Source of the DNA: an uncultured Alphaproteobacteria bacterium
Lineage (GTDB): Bacteria; Pseudomonadota; Alphaproteobacteria; RF32; CAG-239
Length of the DNA stretch: 31,670 nt
NCBI GenBank assembly: GCA_934254585.1
Contig: CAKQLF010000013.1
Coordinates: forward strand, 1 to 31,670
Reading direction: 5' to 3'
The notes under the pieces were generated by a model that had not been told where the DNA came from, made no database searches, and saw only the letters and a program-made list of their open reading frames with translations. Made by a program: the position numbers and the translations under genes. This document shows, piece by piece, positions 6,709 through 13,164 of the stretch; the first letter of the stretch is position 1, and each line of letters opens with the position of its first letter.

Positions 6709-6745
6709 AAACGCTTTCAGAAATATATCTCTGAAGGCGTTTTTT
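6709..6745 (+). terminator. Intrinsic terminator
   Basis: AACGCTTTCAG pairs with CTGAAGGCGTT (one G-U), with a loop of about 10 bases and six T after. It ends the gene at 6244-6702. Confidence 0.88.
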
Positions 6746-6752
6746 ATGTGGC

Positions 6753-6781
6753 TTGACAAATATACAAAATATAGTTAATAT
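6753..6781 (+). promoter_or_regulatory. Sigma-70 promoter of the Lys-rich anchored protein gene
   Basis: TTGACA (6753-6758), a 17-base spacer, and TAATAT (6776-6781). The -35 start is 76 bases before ATG 6829. The leader contains TTTATGTTTAA. Confidence 0.7.
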
Positions 6782-6828
6782 AATTGCGATTTTATATATT
6801 TATGTTTAATTTTTTAATTATTACTATT

Positions 6829-7701
6829 ATGAACACAGGGATTCTTTTTATTTATCGTGGCACTGATTTTGTAATTTTTTTTACAACCGGTCTTATCTTG
6901 GCATTTTTCATAATAATGGTTTATGATTGCTCTTATAAGATGAGAAAACAGATATACCAAAAAATGAAAGAAGATTTGCAAAAAGTTTTTAAAACAGAAA
7001 AGTTGCCAAAAGCCGGTAAAAAGGACAACTTGCAGGCAGAGAAAATTTCGTCAGGCGCGGCGGAAACACAAACTCAAGAGGCGGAAACATCAGCTCAAGA
7101 GGCGGAAACATCAGCTCAAGAGGCGGAAACACAAACTCAAGAGGAAAAAGTTTCGTCTGGTGCGGCGGAATACGCTGAAAAAACGGAAATTTCTGAGAAA
7201 AAAATTTTGCTCAATTCTAAGCCGGAGATTAATTCTAAAGATGGAAAATCTCCGATTAAGTCTCAACAGCAAAAAACATCTAAGGGCGAGCTGAAACGAT
7301 TGGCTAAAACTGAAAAGAAAAAGGCGAAAAAGCTTCAGAAAGGGATGTTGGCCAGGAAAAACGAGCTGCAGCGTCAAAAAACCGAGCTGGAAAATACGGC
7401 TTTTAATGCCTGTGATGCTTTATTTTTGGAAAAGATTAAGCTTTTTTCTGATGAAGACCTCAAAACAATTCAGAGTAAAGTTATTGAACAAGTTCAAATC
7501 TGTCTCAAAAGCAGCAAATTATCAACTAAACAATTTGATAATTTAAAACGTAAACTACTTGATTTCAGGCAAGCGGCTGCTGACTATCTTTTTGCGTTGA
7601 AAACGGAAGATAAGGCAACAATTCACTCTCGAAATGATTATATGTTGCTTTGTTTAAAGTGGTTGCACGACTGTCATAAAAAGGTACAAAACAGTCTTTA
7701 A
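6829..7701 (+). CDS. Membrane-anchored Lys/Glu-rich helical protein with a 7-residue repeat
   Basis: A 290-residue protein of no recognised family. A hydrophobic segment at about 10-32 (VIFFTTGLILAFFIIMVYD) is followed by basic residues (KMRKQ), so the bulk is probably cytoplasmic. Residues 78-105 are four copies of a 7-residue repeat, AETQTQE or AETSAQE, framed by EKISSGAAE and EKVSSGAAE. A basic coil follows (LKRLAKTEKKKAKKLQK), then a helical C-terminal domain of about 100 residues with LFLEKIKLFSDEDL and KWLHDC. The design (one anchor, a repetitive charged spacer, a helical end domain) copies that of the gene at 4021 without sequence similarity. ATG 6829 is chosen for the shared TATT-ATG context. 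ATG 6802 in the same frame is an alternative. It has its own promoter and terminator. Confidence 0.65.
   Translation: MNTGILFIYRGTDFVIFFTTGLILAFFIIMVYDCSYKMRKQIYQKMKEDLQKVFKTEKLPKAGKKDNLQAEKISSGAAETQTQEAETSAQEAETSAQEAETQTQEEKVSSGAAEYAEKTEISEKKILLNSKPEINSKDGKSPIKSQQQKTSKGELKRLAKTEKKKAKKLQKGMLARKNELQRQKTELENTAFNACDALFLEKIKLFSDEDLKTIQSKVIEQVQICLKSSKLSTKQFDNLKRKLLDFRQAAADYLFALKTEDKATIHSRNDYMLLCLKWLHDCHKKVQNSL
7060..7143 (+). repeat. Four 21-bp tandem repeats in frame
   Basis: Units at 7060, 7081, 7102 and 7123 each run GCGGAAACA, seven variable bases, then TCAAGAG. Units 2 and 3 are identical, as are units 1 and 4. Each unit is seven codons, so gain or loss keeps the frame. Confidence 0.9.
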
Positions 7702-7708
7702 GGCGGGA

Positions 7709-7744
7709 AAAATGCAAAATCTTAAAAAGGTTTTGCATTTTTTT
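7709..7744 (+). terminator. Intrinsic terminator
   Basis: AATGCAAAA pairs with TTTTGCATT around a loop of about 10 bases, followed by a T-run. It ends the gene at 6829-7701. Confidence 0.85.
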
Positions 7745-7755
7745 GTGCTAAAAAC

Positions 7756-7785
7756 TTGACAAAAACGGAATAAAGTGATTAGATA
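7756..7785 (+). promoter_or_regulatory. Sigma-70 promoter of the small membrane protein pair
   Basis: TTGACA (7756-7761), an 18-base spacer, and TAGATA (7780-7785). The -35 start is 74 bases before ATG 7830. The leader has TTTATGTTTA, as at 5034 and 6802. Confidence 0.65.
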
Positions 7786-7804
7786 TATCCAGAGTTAAAT
7801 TTTT

Positions 7805-7837
7805 ATGTTTATTTATAATTTAGGGGCTTATGAATAA
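7805..7837 (+). other. Possible ten-codon upstream reading frame
   Basis: ATG 7805 opens MFIYNLGAYE and stops at TAA 7835-7837, overlapping the start of the membrane protein gene at 7830. Its ATG is part of the TTTATGTTTA leader motif. No Shine-Dalgarno precedes it. If translated it could couple to or compete with the main start. Confidence 0.25.
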
Positions 7838-8036
7838 TTTTGTCAGAACAGGTTTATCACTTTTCATTTTGGCAATAATTACAGCATTGTTTTGTGTAAT
7901 ATTGGTTTTTGTTCCACAAATACTTGATGTTAATGTCGGAGTGATATTCGCTACTGTGGCCGGAATAGTATCGGTTGGTGTTTTTTTTGTTCTTTTGGGA
8001 ATGCATATTGAACTTAGAAAAAACAAAAGAAAATGA
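7830..8036 (+). CDS. Small two-helix membrane protein
   Basis: A 68-residue protein with two membrane helices, about 7-30 (GLSLFILAIITALFCVILVF) and 36-58 (VGVIFATVAGIVSVGVFFVLL), a short polar turn (PQILDVN) and a basic tail (ELRKNKRK) that puts both ends in the cytoplasm by the positive-inside rule. No family is recognised. It has its own promoter, and its stop overlaps the start of a 43-residue membrane peptide gene (ATGA overlap), so the two are translationally coupled and probably act together. A size of this kind fits a regulator or subunit of a membrane complex, but nothing in the sequence fixes that. Confidence 0.6.
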   Translation: MNNFVRTGLSLFILAIITALFCVILVFVPQILDVNVGVIFATVAGIVSVGVFFVLLGMHIELRKNKRK

Positions 8037-8164
8037 TGTATTTTGTATTTTTTGTAATTGCGGCTATAGTAGTTGTAGTTACGGTATTTATTTTATGGGG
8101 AGTTGAAAAAATCGGTGATTTGATTGGCGATTTTTCAATTTGGTTGCAAAAAGTTATGAGATAA
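8033..8164 (+). CDS. 43-residue single-helix membrane peptide
   Basis: The frame reads MMYFVFFVIAAIVVVV, then TVFILWGVEK, and an amphipathic tail IGDLIGDFSIWLQKVMR. One membrane helix is followed by an amphipathic helix. The start ATG overlaps the stop of the gene before (ATGA), and ATG 8036 is an alternative start one codon later. A strong terminator begins 18 bases after the stop, which supports real transcription to this point. The size and coupling resemble small toxin-like or regulatory membrane peptides, but that is only an analogy. No homologue is recognised. Confidence 0.5.
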   Translation: MMYFVFFVIAAIVVVVTVFILWGVEKIGDLIGDFSIWLQKVMR

Positions 8165-8181
8165 CTTTGCCTTATAAAACG

Positions 8182-8215
8182 AAAACTGTGAGAGTATCCA
8201 ACTCCCACAGTTTTT
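8182..8215 (+). terminator. Intrinsic terminator
   Basis: AAACTGTGAGAGT pairs with ACTCCCACAGTTT with one mismatch, followed by T residues. It ends the two small membrane genes. The outer stem AAACTGTG is shared with the terminator at 5538. Confidence 0.88.
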
Positions 8216-8385
8216 AATTTTATCCTAAAGATGTTTTTATATTTCATTCAATATATTAATAAATAATTTTAAGCCGGATATGTATTCGTTTTCAGATGGT
8301 TTTGTTATTAACAAGTAAATAAAAGTTGAATAGTTTTCGTTCATAGGCTATGGTGTTTGCGGTTAGTTTATTTAGGAGATGGCGT

Positions 8386-9234
8386 ATGTCGAAAGTATCT
8401 GTTTTAATGCCGGTTTATAAAACACCGGAAAAGTTTTTGCGAAAAGCTATAGAAAGCATTTTGGCGCAAACTTTTACGGATTTTGAGTTTTTGATTTTAG
8501 ACGATTGTCCGGCTGATGACAGAGAACAAGTTGTAAAATCATACGACGACAGACGTATAAAATATGCTAAAAATGCACAAAATATGGGGATTTCCGCCAG
8601 TCGCAACAAACTTATTGATATGGCGCAAGGCGAATATTTAGCTATTTTTGATCACGATGATATTTCTCTGCCGGAACGCTTAGAAAAGGAAGTTGCTTAT
8701 TTGGACACGCACCCGAAATGCGGTGTGGTCAGTTGCGCAAAAAAGAATATCAGAGGCGAAAAAATTACTGTTTATCCGGAAAATAATGCCGAAATTACCC
8801 GTCAGCTGTTTGTGTCGTGTTGCGTGATTCATTCGGCGTCGATGGTGCGCAAATCGGTGCTTGAAGCTAATAATATTTGCTATGAGGAAGAATATTCACC
8901 GGCGGAAGATTATGCAATGTATTGCCGTCTGATTGGTAAAACTGAGTTTCATAATTTGCCGGAAGTGCTGTTCTATTATCGCAATTTTGCCGGCAACACC
9001 ACTCACTTGCAAAAACAAAGAATGGACGATAAAACCATGCAAATAAAAGATTTTGTGCGGAGAGATAATCCATTGCTGTGGGAAAAAATTTTTCCAGACG
9101 TTGAACAAATCAGCCGTGTAAAATTTTTAGGAATAAAGATTATGAAAATTGTGCGCCGCGGAGAAACAACCAAAGGCTATCTCTTTGGCAAACTCCCGTT
9201 TTATACCACCAAAACTAAAGAAAAATTGGATTAA
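8386..9234 (+). CDS. Family 2 glycosyltransferase
   Basis: A 282-residue protein with a GT-A fold. VSVLMPVYKTPEKFLRKAIE at the N-terminus, FEFLILDDCPADD near residue 35 for nucleotide-sugar binding, NMGISASRN near 67, and the metal-binding FDHDD at 88-92 are all typical of GT2. AEDYAMYCRL near 180 holds the catalytic-base-type ED. It would transfer a sugar from a nucleotide donor to a surface glycan (LPS, capsule or glycoprotein). The acceptor is unknown. The C-terminus (FLGIKIMKIVRR, LFGKLPFYTTK) is the basic membrane-facing tail seen in envelope glycan transferases. The start is set by AGGAG at 8373-8377, eight bases before ATG. An in-frame ATG at 8350 lacks such a site. Unlike the orphan genes around it, it has a normal ribosome site and no TTGACA at the standard distance. 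Confidence 0.88.
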   Translation: MSKVSVLMPVYKTPEKFLRKAIESILAQTFTDFEFLILDDCPADDREQVVKSYDDRRIKYAKNAQNMGISASRNKLIDMAQGEYLAIFDHDDISLPERLEKEVAYLDTHPKCGVVSCAKKNIRGEKITVYPENNAEITRQLFVSCCVIHSASMVRKSVLEANNICYEEEYSPAEDYAMYCRLIGKTEFHNLPEVLFYYRNFAGNTTHLQKQRMDDKTMQIKDFVRRDNPLLWEKIFPDVEQISRVKFLGIKIMKIVRRGETTKGYLFGKLPFYTTKTKEKLD

Positions 9235-9243
9235 ATTTTACTG

Positions 9244-9271
9244 TTGACAACAGATTGGCTGCGACTATATT
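9244..9271 (+). promoter_or_regulatory. Sigma-70 promoter of the second DUF1566-like paralogue
   Basis: TTGACA (9244-9249), a 16-base spacer, and TATATT (9266-9271). The -35 start is 65 bases before ATG 9309. The leader is AT-rich with TTTATG at 9301-9306. Confidence 0.65.
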
Positions 9272-9308
9272 AGTTTCGTTCATTTATTATTAATTAATTA
9301 TTTATGTT

Positions 9309-9767
9309 ATGGAAAAACAAAATGTTATTGTTCCTTTGCCTTTGGTGTATGTTCTTAATGGCCAAATTGTGCGTAAACCCGACTTTGAGGCCGCTAATAA
9401 GGATAGTCTGGTGGGAATTTTAATTGATAAGACCATTGTTGCCTTAAAAGAGCAGGTGGTTTCTTGGTCACTCGCTCATTGGATTGCTCGCGGCAAAAGA
9501 TTACATTGCGGCGAAGCAGTGGTGCCAAGTCTGGTAGTTATGCGAAATATCAGGCAAAACCTTGAAAATTTTAACGCCATAATAAAGTTGTTGCAACAAA
9601 ATGGAATTGCGGCAGACAGATTGAATTTGAGCGGAGTTTATTGGCTTAATGAAGAATTTTCACACAGAAAAGCTTTTGCTTTTTTGATGAAAGAACAGCT
9701 TCCGACATTGTTGGATAAGTTTGATGAAAAAAGCGGAACTTTGCGAATGGTTTGGAACATAGATTAA
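9309..9767 (+). CDS. Orphan protein, degenerate DUF1566-like family, paralogue 2
   Basis: A 152-residue soluble protein. Shared family signs are VPLPLVYVLNGQIV at residues 8-21, LVGILIDKTIVALKE, VSWSLAHWIA, then a helix with NLENFNAIIKLLQQNGIAAD and a later GVYWLNEEFSHRKAFAF. The last corresponds in place to the YWSS-EYS-x-A segment of DUF1566-type domains. The LPT motif has drifted to VPSL. It is the same length as paralogue 1. No signal peptide or membrane segment is seen. It has its own promoter and terminator, and a U-rich leader without Shine-Dalgarno. A Gly-Val-Tyr-Trp shared with paralogue 3 (GRYWLEDRYS) is the best-conserved C-terminal mark. Function unknown. Confidence 0.6.
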   Translation: MEKQNVIVPLPLVYVLNGQIVRKPDFEAANKDSLVGILIDKTIVALKEQVVSWSLAHWIARGKRLHCGEAVVPSLVVMRNIRQNLENFNAIIKLLQQNGIAADRLNLSGVYWLNEEFSHRKAFAFLMKEQLPTLLDKFDEKSGTLRMVWNID

Positions 9768-9773
9768 AATTTA

Positions 9774-9804
9774 TATCTCGATATTAAATTATCGGGATTT
9801 TTTT
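9774..9804 (+). terminator. Intrinsic terminator
   Basis: ATCTCGATA pairs with TATCGGGAT (one G-U) around a 6-base loop, followed by seven T. It ends the gene at 9309-9767. Confidence 0.85.
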
Positions 9805-9815
9805 GTATAGACTAC

Positions 9816-9843
9816 TTGACAAAAATATAAAATTTAGTATACT
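9816..9843 (+). promoter_or_regulatory. Sigma-70 promoter of the third DUF1566-like paralogue
   Basis: TTGACA (9816-9821), a 16-base spacer, and TATACT (9838-9843), close to consensus. The -35 start is 67 bases before ATG 9883. Confidence 0.75.
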
Positions 9844-9882
9844 GAAAGCCTATTCTGTATAATTTTATATTTATTTTGCTTT

Positions 9883-10395
9883 ATGGTTAAAGATGAATCT
9901 CTGGCTAAGGTTTATATGCCATTGCCTTTGGCGTATAGTGTCGACTGCAAAATTGTGGTTTTACCTTACTTTTCAGTAGAACTGACTGAAAATATTTTAG
10001 GTGTTGTTATTGAAGATATTGTTGTCGGTTTAGAGCAAATAAAAGATTCTTTTTATCGCTTAGACTGGATTAAAGACGAATATTTTATCAAAAACAAAAA
10101 ACCGCACCTGCCAAAGCGTGAAAATATGGAAGCGTTAATTGCCATCGAAGATGATTTTAACGAAACCATAGATATTTTGCAGAAAAACGGCGTAACATCT
10201 GATTTTTTAGATGAAGATGGTCGCTATTGGTTGGAAGATCGCTATTCATCTTCAGAGGGAATTGTTTATAGCGTTAAAGAACGTGATTGTTTTGTAGAAA
10301 GTAAGGATTACAACAATTACATTCGTCTGTTCTGGAAACTGTCTATAAGAAAACAGCAGCCAAGTAAAAGAAACAAACTACAGGCAAAACGCTGA
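9883..10395 (+). CDS. Orphan protein, degenerate DUF1566-like family, paralogue 3
   Basis: A 170-residue protein and the member nearest to the presumed parent domain. It has MPLPLAYSVDCKIVVLPYF at residues 12-30, ILGVVIEDIVVGLEQ, then PHLPKRENMEALIAIEDDFN, which aligns with the RLPTxEEL-x3-Y-x6-N pattern. TIDILQKNGVTSD follows, then GRYWLEDRYSSSEGIVYSV, which aligns with YWSSSEYS-x-A, and YIRLFW in the place of the final strand. The C-terminal tail is basic (RKQQPSKRNKLQAKR). It is transcribed alone between its own promoter and a hairpin shared with the convergent DUF1847 gene. There is no Shine-Dalgarno. Its closeness to the gene at 9309 (115 bases apart, same strand) fits tandem duplication. 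Confidence 0.62.
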   Translation: MVKDESLAKVYMPLPLAYSVDCKIVVLPYFSVELTENILGVVIEDIVVGLEQIKDSFYRLDWIKDEYFIKNKKPHLPKRENMEALIAIEDDFNETIDILQKNGVTSDFLDEDGRYWLEDRYSSSEGIVYSVKERDCFVESKDYNNYIRLFWKLSIRKQQPSKRNKLQAKR

Positions 10396-10398
10396 AAA

Positions 10399-10435
10399 TA
10401 AAAAACTTCCGATAATTTATATCGGAAGTTTTTTT
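10399..10435. terminator. Bidirectional intrinsic terminator
   Basis: The perfect stem AAAACTTCCGATA / TATCGGAAGTTTT has a 5-base loop, an A-run before it and a T-run after it. It can end both the + strand paralogue 3 and the - strand rpoD-DUF1847 transcript, whose stop is at 10437. Confidence 0.92.
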
Positions 10436-10436
10436 G

Positions 10437-10877
10437 TTACTCAAAATTTTCAACACTACGGTGATGAGTTTCAAAGTCTTTAACCACAATTGTGGTGACA
10501 TCGGCTTTGGAATATTTTTGAAAAATAAGTCCGTGCCCCAAACATTGCCCGACATTAATATTAAATTCCGTGCCGCACTGATTTAGGTAATCGGCTTGTG
10601 AAACCGGATCACAAGAAGGTCCCTTTAACTCGGACGAAATTGTTTCACCTTCTAAGCCGCTGTCTCGGCAACTCATAGAATATACCTCAAAACCGGCTTC
10701 CTCTAAAATTTCTTTTAGGTGTTGAGCATATTTTTGCATAAAAAAGCAATTGGCTATACCCAGTTTATGATAGCCGCTGAGTTTTGCAAAATCAATCAGC
10801 TCTTTCAGGCGGGATTTATTGCAGGCGAGGGCTGAGATATTCATTCTTTTAATGTCTTCTGTCGTGTATTCCGTCAC
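10437..10877 (-). CDS. DUF1847 family protein
   Basis: A 146-residue protein. The second half carries the DUF1847 signature as I know it: PSCDPVSQADYLNQCGTEFN, then NVGQCLGHGLIFQKYSKADV, then TTIVVKDFETHHRS. Conserved Cys and His residues suggest metal or thiol chemistry, but no activity is established. A longer Cys-rich N-terminal segment seen in other members is missing here; instead there is a helical region with LACNKSRLKELIDFAK. The start is GTG 10877, fixed by an excellent AGGAGG (AAGGAGGAAT at 10881-10890). It lies 36 bases behind rpoD on the same strand and is probably co-transcribed with it, ending at the shared hairpin. Confidence 0.78.
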   Translation of the reverse strand: MTEYTTEDIKRMNISALACNKSRLKELIDFAKLSGYHKLGIANCFFMQKYAQHLKEILEEAGFEVYSMSCRDSGLEGETISSELKGPSCDPVSQADYLNQCGTEFNINVGQCLGHGLIFQKYSKADVTTIVVKDFETHHRSVENFE

Positions 10878-10913
10878 AATATTCCTCCTTAAAGCTGATT
10901 GATTGAGAAAAAT

Positions 10914-12998
10914 TTATTGGTCTAAGAACGATCGTAAACGCTTAGAGCGGCTAGGGTGTTTCAGTTTGCGCAACGCCTTAGCTTCAATTTGTCGAATACG
11001 CTCGCGGGTTACGTTAAATTGCTTGCCGACTTCTTCCAAAGTGTGGTCAGTGTTCATTCCGATGCCGAAACGCATACGCAACACCCGTTCTTCTCTCGGC
11101 GTCAACGACGACAAAATTTTAGTACAGGTTTCTTTCAAATTAGAATGAATAGCCACATCTAAAGGTTGTAAAGCACTCTCATCGGCTATAAAATCTCCCA
11201 AAGACGAATCTTCTTCATCACCGACCGGAGCTTCTAAGCTAACCGGTTCTTTGGCAATTTTCATCACTTTACGGATTTTATCAAGCGGCATAGACAACCG
11301 TTTAGCCAATTCTTCCGGCACTGGTTCGCGTCCCATTTCCGACAGCATCTGCCGCGAGGTGCGCACGAGCTTGTTAATGGTTTCAATCATATGAACCGGA
11401 ATACGAATTGTGCGAGCTTGGTCAGCAATTGAACGGGTTATGGCTTGTCTGATCCACCAAGTTGCATAGGTTGAAAATTTATAACCGCGGCGATATTCAA
11501 ATTTATCTACGGCTTTCATCAATCCGATATTTCCTTCTTGTATCAAATCCAAAAATTGCATACCGCGGTTAGTATATTTTTTAGCAATAGAAATAACCAA
11601 GCGTAAATTAGCTTCAATCATTTCTTTTTTAGCGCGCTCAGCCTCGCGTTCACCTTTTTTGATGGTGTCAACCATTTTGCGATATTCGCTGATTGGCAGG
11701 CCGCATTCTTGCGCCATTTGGGCGACGCTGCTGCGTATGGAAATTATTTCATCTTTATATTTTTCAATAAAAGCTGTCCAGTGTTTGTCTTTTTTTTGTG
11801 AAATTTTATCCAACCAATTAGGGTCAAGCTCTGATTTTTGATAAGCTTCCAAAAAGTCTTCGCGTTTAATTTTGCAGGCAAGGGCATAACGTAGAAGTTT
11901 ACCTTCTTGTCCCATCAGACGTTTATTCATTTCATTCAACTGCTCAACCAACTGTTCAACTTTGTTGCTGTTTAGATGAATGGAGCTCATCAGTTCAACC
12001 AATTCTTTTTTCAGCTTTAGATATTTCTTTTCGGTAGACTGAATAATTTTGCGACCGGATAAAATGGACGCCATACGCTGACTTTGGACTTTTTTCAAAT
12101 CATCATAGTAACCGGCAATTTTATTTAAAGTTTCCAAAACCGGTTCCAAAAGCATACTTTCCATAGCCGAAACAGAAGTAGAATTGTGATTTACACCTTC
12201 TTCATCTTCGCTTTCATCTGCGCCGTCCGGATTATCTTCATCATCAATATTTTCAATTTCATCGTCGTTGTCTTCCATATCGTCGGCAACGTCGCCATCA
12301 AGTTCAATATCGGCCTCTAAGTCGTCATCAATCTCATCGAGATTTTTTTCATTAAGTTCTTTGGTGACCTTTTCTAAATCATCAACACCGGAATTTTCGG
12401 TTTCATCATCATAAACCATTGCCTCGGTATCATCGCCGTACATCACTTCCAAATCAACAATGTCACGCAGTTGCATTGTACCGGCAACCAACTCATCACG
12501 CCAATCGGAAATGGCTTTAATAGTCATCGGGCTTTCGCACAAACCGCCAATCATCACGGTTTTACCGGCTTCAATACGCTTGGAAATGGCAATTTCTCCC
12601 TCGCGGGAAAGCAGCTCGACAAGCCCCATTTCTTTAAGATACATACGCACCGGATCATCGGAATGGCCAATTTCTTTTACGTCAATATTTCCAACTTCAT
12701 CATCGGAATTTTCATCATCGTAATCATAGTTGTCATTATCTTCATCTTCGGTTTCATCTTCAGAGTCCGAATCGGAAATAATATTTATTCCCATATCAGA
12801 AATGGCCGACATAATGTCTTCAAGCTTGTCGGACGATTGTTTTTCCGGCGGCAAGACCTTATTTAGTTCTTCCATTGTGATATAGCCTAATTTTTTCCCT
12901 TTACTGAGAAGGTGTCTAAAAGCCGTGCTCATAGAATCCACAGCAGCGGAGTCTGTACCATCATTTTCGTACAAGTCCTGATTTTCTTTATCTGACAT
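10914..12998 (-). CDS. rpoD: Primary RNA polymerase sigma factor RpoD (sigma-70)
   Basis: A 694-residue housekeeping sigma factor. Region 1.1 is at about 25-75 (RHLLSKGKKLGYITMEELN). Region 1.2 is at about 112-145 (DDPVRMYLKEMGLVELLSREGE). Region 2 is at about 455-530, with GNIGLMKAVDKFEYRRGYKF and STYATWWIRQAITR for -10 recognition and melting. Region 3 starts at IRIPVHMIETINKL, and region 4 at about 625-694 has LEEVGKQFNVTRERIRQIEA for -35 binding. Two very acidic stretches stand out: about 75-104 and 187-268, the latter over 40 percent Asp/Glu and inside the non-conserved region. AAGGAA lies just before the ATG. Its promoter is at 13059-13087. In many proteobacteria rpoD follows dnaG; here dnaG is about 16 kb away in the opposite orientation. 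Confidence 0.97.
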   Translation of the reverse strand: MSDKENQDLYENDGTDSAAVDSMSTAFRHLLSKGKKLGYITMEELNKVLPPEKQSSDKLEDIMSAISDMGINIISDSDSEDETEDEDNDNYDYDDENSDDEVGNIDVKEIGHSDDPVRMYLKEMGLVELLSREGEIAISKRIEAGKTVMIGGLCESPMTIKAISDWRDELVAGTMQLRDIVDLEVMYGDDTEAMVYDDETENSGVDDLEKVTKELNEKNLDEIDDDLEADIELDGDVADDMEDNDDEIENIDDEDNPDGADESEDEEGVNHNSTSVSAMESMLLEPVLETLNKIAGYYDDLKKVQSQRMASILSGRKIIQSTEKKYLKLKKELVELMSSIHLNSNKVEQLVEQLNEMNKRLMGQEGKLLRYALACKIKREDFLEAYQKSELDPNWLDKISQKKDKHWTAFIEKYKDEIISIRSSVAQMAQECGLPISEYRKMVDTIKKGEREAERAKKEMIEANLRLVISIAKKYTNRGMQFLDLIQEGNIGLMKAVDKFEYRRGYKFSTYATWWIRQAITRSIADQARTIRIPVHMIETINKLVRTSRQMLSEMGREPVPEELAKRLSMPLDKIRKVMKIAKEPVSLEAPVGDEEDSSLGDFIADESALQPLDVAIHSNLKETCTKILSSLTPREERVLRMRFGIGMNTDHTLEEVGKQFNVTRERIRQIEAKALRKLKHPSRSKRLRSFLDQ

Positions 12999-13058
12999 AA
13001 CGTTCCTTAAAAAATCGATTTTTATCCATTGCGGACAACATAAATTGCTAGCGACTAA

Positions 13059-13087
13059 TTTTTAGTTAATTTTATTTAATTTGTCAA
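13059..13087 (-). promoter_or_regulatory. Promoter of rpoD
   Basis: On the minus strand, TTGACA (13087-13082), a 17-base spacer and TAAAAA (13064-13059). It lies 61 bases upstream of the rpoD ATG and behind the merR stop, so rpoD need not depend on merR transcription. Confidence 0.5.
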
Positions 13088-13164
13088 TATCTGGTTTTCA
13101 AGATTCACTGTTTTTTTCTTTAATATAGCGACAGTTTTCAAACATCTGTTTATATTGTTCGGGT

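Noticed and set aside
7830..8164. Calling the two small membrane proteins a toxin-antitoxin pair
   Set aside because: Both are membrane proteins with no antitoxin-like DNA-binding part, and no antisense RNA signal was seen. Size alone is not enough.
8302..8314. Palindrome TTGTTA-T-TAACAA upstream of the glycosyltransferase as an operator
   Set aside because: Short A/T palindromes of this size are expected by chance here, and there is no second copy or linked regulator.
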